From: Planococcaceae bacterium UBA3378 | GTDB taxonomy: Bacteria; Bacillota; Bacilli; Bacillales_A; Planococcaceae | Reading direction: 5' to 3' | Length of the DNA: 17,892 bases | Assembly (NCBI GenBank): GCA_002359075.1 | Contig: DEQA01000051.1 | Location: 1 to 17,892 of the forward strand | Shown: piece by piece, positions 13,256-17,892 of the stretch | Position numbering within the stretch: the stretch's first letter is position 1 | Layout: each line of letters starts with the position of its first letter | The notes under the pieces: generated by a model | Told to the model about the DNA's origin: nothing | Databases searched by the model: none | What the model saw: the letters and a program-made list of their open reading frames with translations, nothing else | Translations under genes and position numbers: made by a program

Positions 13256-14883
13256 TGGAGGATTTCAAAATACTGAAGCTGCTCGATAAGATCCGATTTC
13301 TTTATAGTAGAGTAGGCATTGATTATGCACTGATGAGGAAAATCCTCCAGGTTAAGCTGACAATGGATGAACGCAGGGTTCCTACTTTCTATAACCAGTC
13401 AGCAAGGAAAAAAGAAGACCAAAAGTATGGCTACATTAAATCTTTATGGATTTATGTGCTGATAAGTCTGATCTTTATCCCGTTTATGGGGTTTGGCGAA
13501 AATTATCTGTTCCAAATGAGCATTACATATGCGATTCTTATTTTTATGATTATGACAACGATGATTTCTGATTTTTCTACTGTTCTATTGGATGTAAGGG
13601 ATAAAAGCATTCTTTCAACGAAGCCGATTCATGCAAAAACGGTGAATGCTGCGAAGTTTATGCATATCCTCATCTATTTAACCTATTTAACGATTGCTCT
13701 GACAGCGATTCCTCTTGTTGTTGGTTTATTTAGGCAGGGGGTGTTGTTCTTCCTTCTCACGATTGCGGAATTAATATTGATCAATATCTTTATTGTTGTG
13801 CTTACAGCCATTTTATATATTGCTATTTTGCAGTTTTTTGATGGGGAGAAGTTAAAAGATGCGATCAATTATGTGCAGATTGGGTTGTCATTGTTTTTGA
13901 TGATCGGCTATCAAGTACTGATTCGCTCTTTTGACTTAGTTGATTTCAATATGGTAGTGGAGTTGCATTGGTGGAGCGTGTTTCTCATTCCGATGTGGTT
14001 TGCCGCCCCGTATGAGCTGCTGCTAAATGGAGAACAGGCTATATTTACAATCGTCTTCAGCATACTTGCTATTGTGATACCGATTATCTCCATATGGCTT
14101 TATATAAAGCTCATTCCATCCTTTGAGCGGAATCTGCAAAAGCTGCTAAGTACAAGTAAGTCAAAGCGGGAAAAACGGTCTCCTCTGAAGGAGTTATTAC
14201 TGAGCCTTATTTGCCGAACAAGTGAGGAAAGGGCCTTCTATCGTTTTGCCACTCTTATGATGAAGCAAGAGCGGGATTTTAAACTGAAGGTCTATCCATC
14301 GCTGGGATTTGCCTTTGTCATTCCTTTTATTTTTATTTTTAGTACTATTAGAACAGACCATATGGATTTTTCCGTAAGCATGAGCTATATAAATATTTAT
14401 TTCAGTATGCTGATTATTCCGAGCGCTGTGCTCATGCTCAGTCATTCAGCGAAGTATAAAGCAGCATGGATCTATAAAGCCTTGCCGCTTGCGGACTATA
14501 CAGATTTAAAAAAAGGAAGCTTAAAAGCATTTTTATGTAAGCTGTATATACCTCTATATATCTTTTTGAGTGTTGTGTTTTGCTTAATTTACGGGGTAAG
14601 AATCTTGCCCGATGTAGCTGCTGTTTTATTTGCCAGCTGTTTGTACACAGTCTTTTGTTATATAGGTTTTGGAAACAACATTCCTTTTACCAAGCCGAAT
14701 AATGAAATGGTAGAAGCCCAAAGCTGGAAAACCCTCATCTTGATGATTCCTTTAGCGATCATGGCAGGTATCCATTATTTCATGGCCTCAAACATCACAT
14801 ATGGCTCGTTCATTTACTTAATAGTACTGGCCATCGTAAATTTTGCAGCTTGGAAAGTGGTCTTCCGGCGCAGTAAGAAATAG
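13255..14883 (+). CDS. Large ABC exporter membrane subunit
   Basis: This 542-residue membrane protein is the likely permease partner of the ATPase just upstream. About 60 hydrophilic N-terminal residues precede roughly twelve hydrophobic helices in two sets: about 60-290 and 350-537. A charged cytoplasmic loop lies between them (about 290-345, with SKSKREKRS and TSEERAFYRF). The two-set layout suggests that one chain carries both membrane halves, unlike the usual 6-helix ABC-2 permease that works as a pair. I do not recognise a named family; similar uncharacterised permeases occur in Bacillaceae. The start is chosen at ATG 13255, which overlaps the ATPase stop; a GTG at 13252 is also in frame. 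AAAGGGG lies about 10 bases upstream. A hairpin terminator follows. Confidence 0.85.
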   Translation: MEDFKILKLLDKIRFLYSRVGIDYALMRKILQVKLTMDERRVPTFYNQSARKKEDQKYGYIKSLWIYVLISLIFIPFMGFGENYLFQMSITYAILIFMIMTTMISDFSTVLLDVRDKSILSTKPIHAKTVNAAKFMHILIYLTYLTIALTAIPLVVGLFRQGVLFFLLTIAELILINIFIVVLTAILYIAILQFFDGEKLKDAINYVQIGLSLFLMIGYQVLIRSFDLVDFNMVVELHWWSVFLIPMWFAAPYELLLNGEQAIFTIVFSILAIVIPIISIWLYIKLIPSFERNLQKLLSTSKSKREKRSPLKELLLSLICRTSEERAFYRFATLMMKQERDFKLKVYPSLGFAFVIPFIFIFSTIRTDHMDFSVSMSYINIYFSMLIIPSAVLMLSHSAKYKAAWIYKALPLADYTDLKKGSLKAFLCKLYIPLYIFLSVVFCLIYGVRILPDVAAVLFASCLYTVFCYIGFGNNIPFTKPNNEMVEAQSWKTLILMIPLAIMAGIHYFMASNITYGSFIYLIVLAIVNFAAWKVVFRRSKK

Positions 14884-14906
14884 ATACTAAGTTTAGCAGC
14901 GGTGTG

Positions 14907-14932
14907 AACGGAATATTTCATACCGTTTTTTA
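14907..14932 (+). terminator. Terminator of the ABC exporter operon
   Basis: AACGG (14907-14911) pairs with CCGTT (14923-14927), with two more inner pairs after a mismatch, and TTTTTT follows. It begins 23 bases after the permease stop. The stem is short, so strength is moderate. Confidence 0.55.
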
Positions 14933-15017
14933 TTGTTTTAGAGCATAAAGGGAGAAGGGGCCCCTCATAAATATGCAAACTGCTATTCCTTACAACAGTA
15001 TGTTGAGGATTACTTAC

Positions 15018-15047
15018 TGGTCATATATGAAGAGAGAGTTATATAAT
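15018..15047 (+). promoter_or_regulatory. Possible promoter of the 7TM diguanylate cyclase
   Basis: TGGTCA (15018-15023) and a perfect TATAAT (15042-15047) are 18 bases apart. The -10 ends 27 bases before the ATG at 15075, leaving a short leader. If real, it excludes translation from the in-frame ATG at 14973. Confidence 0.4.
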
Positions 15048-15074
15048 GGTAGAAAATTATTATTGGAGAAATAC

Positions 15075-16637
15075 ATGGCTGACGAGTTGCTTGTATATGT
15101 TGTAATGATTGTTGTTGCGGGGGTGTTAAGCCTCCTTTTAGCCCTTTTTTCATATGTAAAATTAAAAAATGCACCAGGTGCCAGCCATTATACGATTATT
15201 ACCTTGCTGTCAGCGGTCTTTTCCTTCTCTTATGCGTTTGAATTAACGAGTACTACATTGAAGGGAATTAAATTTTGGTTGGGGATCGAGTATTTGGTCA
15301 TGCCGTTTCTTCCTGGTTTTGTTTTGCTCATGTGTTTTGAATATGTAGGACATAAAATAAGTCGGCCGTTCTTATATGTATTGTTTGGCATTCCGCTGAT
15401 CACTGTATTTACCCAGCATACAAATGAGCTTCATCATTTATATTATGCATCGGTAGGGCTGCGGACGGATACACCTTTTCCGGTAGCCGTTTTTGAATAC
15501 GGTCCCTTTTTCTATGTTCACTCTCTTTATCTTTTCCTATGTCTTTCGATTAGTATAACGATTTTACTGCTGCAATTAAGAAAGTCATTGTTTCGGTTTA
15601 GGATGCAGATTTTGATGATGATGGCGGGGTTGCTTGTGCCGATTGTAGCAAATCATTTTTATTTAAACGATTTAAGCCCTTATGGAATTGATTTAGGACC
15701 GGTTTCTCTTAGTATTTCTTTCATCCTTCATGGATTGGCGCTATTTTCCTTTCAGATGTTTCATGTCGCTCCGATAGCGAGGGAAAAGGTGTTTGAAAGT
15801 ATGATTGAAGGAGTTGTCGTGCTTAATGAGAATGGTGTTATCGTCGATTATAATAAGGCAGCACAGCAAGTCATGTCGATGCTGAACTCATTTTCGATAG
15901 GCAGGCAAATAGAAAGTGTATTGTCTGAAGATAAGCCGCTTGCCGCGCTAATCCGCCGAGGAGAGGAATGTGATTATGAACAGGCAGAAGACAACTACAG
16001 GGTCTATTATCAAGTTCGTTTTTCTCCTGTATTAAAAAAGGGAAAAAATATAGGTACTATTATTACATTTGCTAATATAACGGAAAGAGTAGAATTGCAG
16101 AAGAAACTCCATCAGCTGGCAAGCTATGACGGGTTAACGAATATTTATAATAGAACATACTTTATGGAACAATCGGTAAATAAGCTAGCATCTAACAGGG
16201 AAAAAGAAGGGCATGCTTCCTTAATATTGTTTGATATCGACCATTTTAAACATATCAATGATACGTATGGACATGAAGCAGGGGATATTGTGCTGAGGAC
16301 TGTCGCCAAACTGGCAAAAAGCAGCATAGGACCGCAAGACATCATTGGACGGTACGGCGGAGAAGAGTTTATCGTTCTTTTACCTGAAAAAGATATAAAG
16401 GAAGCCTTTGAATTAGCGAATACAATCAGGATAAACATCTCGAAAAGCTTGACACGTATTCATGACCAAACAATTTATGTGACGTCCAGTTTTGGCGTTT
16501 CATCTATTCAATTTGGGCAGCCTAATCAAAAAGAATCGATAAAACATGCGATCAGAAGAGCTGACCATGCACTGTATGCTGCAAAGAACAACGGAAGAAA
16601 TAATGTTCAACTATTTGTTGAAGGCTTAAAAATGTGA
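15075..16637 (+). CDS. 7TM-PAS-GGDEF diguanylate cyclase
   Basis: This 520-residue membrane cyclase makes c-di-GMP. The N-terminal about 230 residues hold seven hydrophobic helices matching the 7TM domain found at the front of some histidine kinases (GIEYLVMPFLPGFVLLMCFEY is typical). A PAS domain follows (about 241-338, VFESMIEGVVVLNENGVIV), then GGDEF (about 345-515). The loop is RYGGEEF (428-432 = GGEEF, an active variant) and the metal site FDIDHFK is intact. At the product-inhibition position the residues are GPQD, so the I-site Arg is lost and feedback control by c-di-GMP is probably absent, unlike the other two cyclases here. The start at 15075 is chosen because GGAG lies 6 bases upstream, a TATAAT is just before it, and family members begin right at the first helix; ATG 14973 would add 34 residues. 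Confidence 0.9.
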   Translation: MADELLVYVVMIVVAGVLSLLLALFSYVKLKNAPGASHYTIITLLSAVFSFSYAFELTSTTLKGIKFWLGIEYLVMPFLPGFVLLMCFEYVGHKISRPFLYVLFGIPLITVFTQHTNELHHLYYASVGLRTDTPFPVAVFEYGPFFYVHSLYLFLCLSISITILLLQLRKSLFRFRMQILMMMAGLLVPIVANHFYLNDLSPYGIDLGPVSLSISFILHGLALFSFQMFHVAPIAREKVFESMIEGVVVLNENGVIVDYNKAAQQVMSMLNSFSIGRQIESVLSEDKPLAALIRRGEECDYEQAEDNYRVYYQVRFSPVLKKGKNIGTIITFANITERVELQKKLHQLASYDGLTNIYNRTYFMEQSVNKLASNREKEGHASLILFDIDHFKHINDTYGHEAGDIVLRTVAKLAKSSIGPQDIIGRYGGEEFIVLLPEKDIKEAFELANTIRINISKSLTRIHDQTIYVTSSFGVSSIQFGQPNQKESIKHAIRRADHALYAAKNNGRNNVQLFVEGLKM

Positions 16638-16690
16638 TAACTACGAAATGGCACTTTCCATCAAGGCTTTGTTAACTATATAAGAACCTA

Positions 16691-16723
16691 AAAACTCCCA
16701 TCTTTTAAGAGATGGGGGTTTTG
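16691..16723. terminator. Bidirectional terminator between cyclase and SLH genes
   Basis: CTCCCATCT (16695-16703) and AGATGGGGG (16710-16718) form a 9-base-pair stem with one G-T pair and a 6-base loop. TTTT follows rightward and GTTTTTAGG leftward. It lies between the two convergent stop codons. Confidence 0.8.
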
Positions 16724-16725
16724 TA

Positions 16726-17841
16726 TTAATTTCTAATTAAGGAATCGTCTAACATTTTTTCATAATCTTCTTCATCATCGACTATGTTATAGATTTTCCA
16801 CGTTCCGTCTTCTGTTTTCTTTAGATAGGCAGTTCCTGATAAATCAATTGTCATATCAAAATTCATATCAGGTTCACTCATAGAAACCTGAACCTTTAAA
16901 TTGTCCACTTTCACTACTGCAAAACGTTTATTTAAAGAAATGATACTGCTTGAATGTTCACCTATTTGTTTCATCGTAATGGATACATCACCATACTCAG
17001 GATCATTTACTAGCTCAAGGCTATCAAGTGAGTAAGCCAGATAGTAACCAATTGTTGTTTCACGATAAAGAGCTTCCAGCGCCTGAGTGCTTTGCTGGTC
17101 AGAGTATAAAAACTCTTCTGTGACATTACGGTCTACCGTTTGGATTACGGCAGCTTTGTCTTCAGCCGTACCAGGTTCTTGATGTAATGCACGGTCAATC
17201 ATCAATACAGCTTGGGAACGCTTTGCAAAATCATTCGGCTTGAAATTTTCTCCATATCCTTTAATGATGCCGACACCTGCTGTTTTAACGACAGCTTCGT
17301 AAGCAAAATTATGCTGCGGGACATCTTTGAACGTTTTTTCGGGTGCTGAAAAATCTACCGTCGGATGGAAAGCACGATAAATCATAACAGCCATTTGTGC
17401 ACGGGTAATTTTATCATTCGGTTTAAACGTGCCATCTACTTTTCCCGTGATAATTCCTCTGCTGCTGGCAATCTGCACATAGTCATAATACCAGTGTGAA
17501 GGGTTTACATCAGGGAATGATTTTTGGATTTCTCCAGATGTTAAATTCATCGCGTTAACCAAAATTTTTGTAAATTGTGCACGTGTAATACTGTTTTCCG
17601 GCTTTAAAAGAATGGATGTATACTCATATTCTTCTCCGTCTTCTTCATATACTCCTGTCTCCTTATAGCCATCTATAATATCTGCATATAAGAAACGTTC
17701 CAATTCCTCATATGCCCCATGATCGTAATCCACATCATCCATGAAATACTCATCAATCGTTTTTTCTGCTGCCAAAGCAGGTGTTGTTGCCAAAAAACCA
17801 AATGACAAAAATAAAGCCAATAAAATACGAACTGCCTTCAA
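16726..17841 (-). CDS. Secreted S-layer homology (SLH) domain protein
   Basis: This 371-residue surface protein should attach non-covalently to pyruvylated secondary wall polymer. A signal peptide covers 1-24 or 25 (cleavage at the ALA/A motif). Three SLH repeats follow: about 27-99 (ending in SITRAQFTKILVNAM), 107-160 (FPDVNPSHWYYDYV, KITRAQMAVMIYRAF) and 169-220 (FKDVPQHNFAYEAV, then FAKRSQAVLMIDRAL). The TRAQ motif reads KRSQ in the third repeat. Residues about 225-371 form a separate alpha/beta domain with NTF2-like hints (YYLAYSLDSLELV, DGTWKIYNI); its role is unknown. The start codon is TTG, with AAGAGG 8 bases upstream; the nearest upstream ATG runs into a stop after four codons. Monocistronic as far as the window shows. 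Confidence 0.9.
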   Translation of the reverse strand: MKAVRILLALFLSFGFLATTPALAAEKTIDEYFMDDVDYDHGAYEELERFLYADIIDGYKETGVYEEDGEEYEYTSILLKPENSITRAQFTKILVNAMNLTSGEIQKSFPDVNPSHWYYDYVQIASSRGIITGKVDGTFKPNDKITRAQMAVMIYRAFHPTVDFSAPEKTFKDVPQHNFAYEAVVKTAGVGIIKGYGENFKPNDFAKRSQAVLMIDRALHQEPGTAEDKAAVIQTVDRNVTEEFLYSDQQSTQALEALYRETTIGYYLAYSLDSLELVNDPEYGDVSITMKQIGEHSSSIISLNKRFAVVKVDNLKVQVSMSEPDMNFDMTIDLSGTAYLKKTEDGTWKIYNIVDDEEDYEKMLDDSLIRN

Positions 17842-17892
17842 TGATTTAGCCTCTTTTCATATAAATATTTAGTACAGTAAGATATTACTCTA

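Noticed and set aside
14973..15074. 34-residue N-terminal extension of the 7TM cyclase
   Set aside because: The binding site is too far from ATG 14973, a TATAAT lies inside the extension, and the family starts at the first helix.

Overview
The window looks like chromosomal DNA from a low-GC, Gram-positive, endospore-former-type member of the Bacillales. The Planococcaceae (Lysinibacillus/Solibacillus-like) are most likely. The reasons are strong AGGAGG-type ribosome binding sites, an S-layer-homology (SLH) cell-surface protein, a YwbE-family protein, a YkhA-like acyl-CoA thioesterase and a YfmT-like aldehyde dehydrogenase. The genus is an inference from these families, not a database result.

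Left part (1-8630), AT-rich. A secreted peptidoglycan-binding-domain protein (212-820) ends in a strong terminator. Next is a decayed 3' fragment of an IS30-type transposase (995-1165). A cyclic-di-GMP cluster follows. A 796-residue diguanylate cyclase with two extracellular substrate-binding (Venus-flytrap) domains is read leftward (1321-3711). A two-gene operon is read rightward: a membrane-bound EAL phosphodiesterase with a dead GGDEF domain (4889-6421) and a Cache-like sensor diguanylate cyclase with an unusual cysteine-rich tail (6461-8461). About 1.2 kb of decayed DNA separates the divergent units. It holds an unidentified broken coding frame and an IS3-family OrfB with frameshifts, stops, a lost catalytic Asp and an internal deletion.

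Middle part (8665-12250), higher GC and typical housekeeping or accessory metabolism. It holds an aldehyde dehydrogenase (leftward), an acyl-CoA thioesterase (rightward), a Dph6/PP-loop ATPase-family protein (leftward), and a translationally coupled pair of small genes: a basic 64-residue protein followed by YwbE (leftward). Convergent gene ends share bidirectional hairpin terminators.

Right part (12470-17892). An ABC exporter operon (ATPase plus a very large membrane subunit, overlapping by one base) is followed by a fourth c-di-GMP enzyme, a 7TM-PAS-GGDEF diguanylate cyclase (15075-16637). A leftward SLH-domain surface protein that starts with TTG (16726-17841) closes the window.

The dominant theme is c-di-GMP signalling: three cyclases with different sensors and one phosphodiesterase within 16 kb. 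Two cyclases keep the RxxD product-inhibition site and the third has lost it. Placement among transposase remnants and low GC suggest that the left cluster may have been acquired or rearranged as a unit. I saw no CRISPR array, tRNA, rRNA or recognisable riboswitch.
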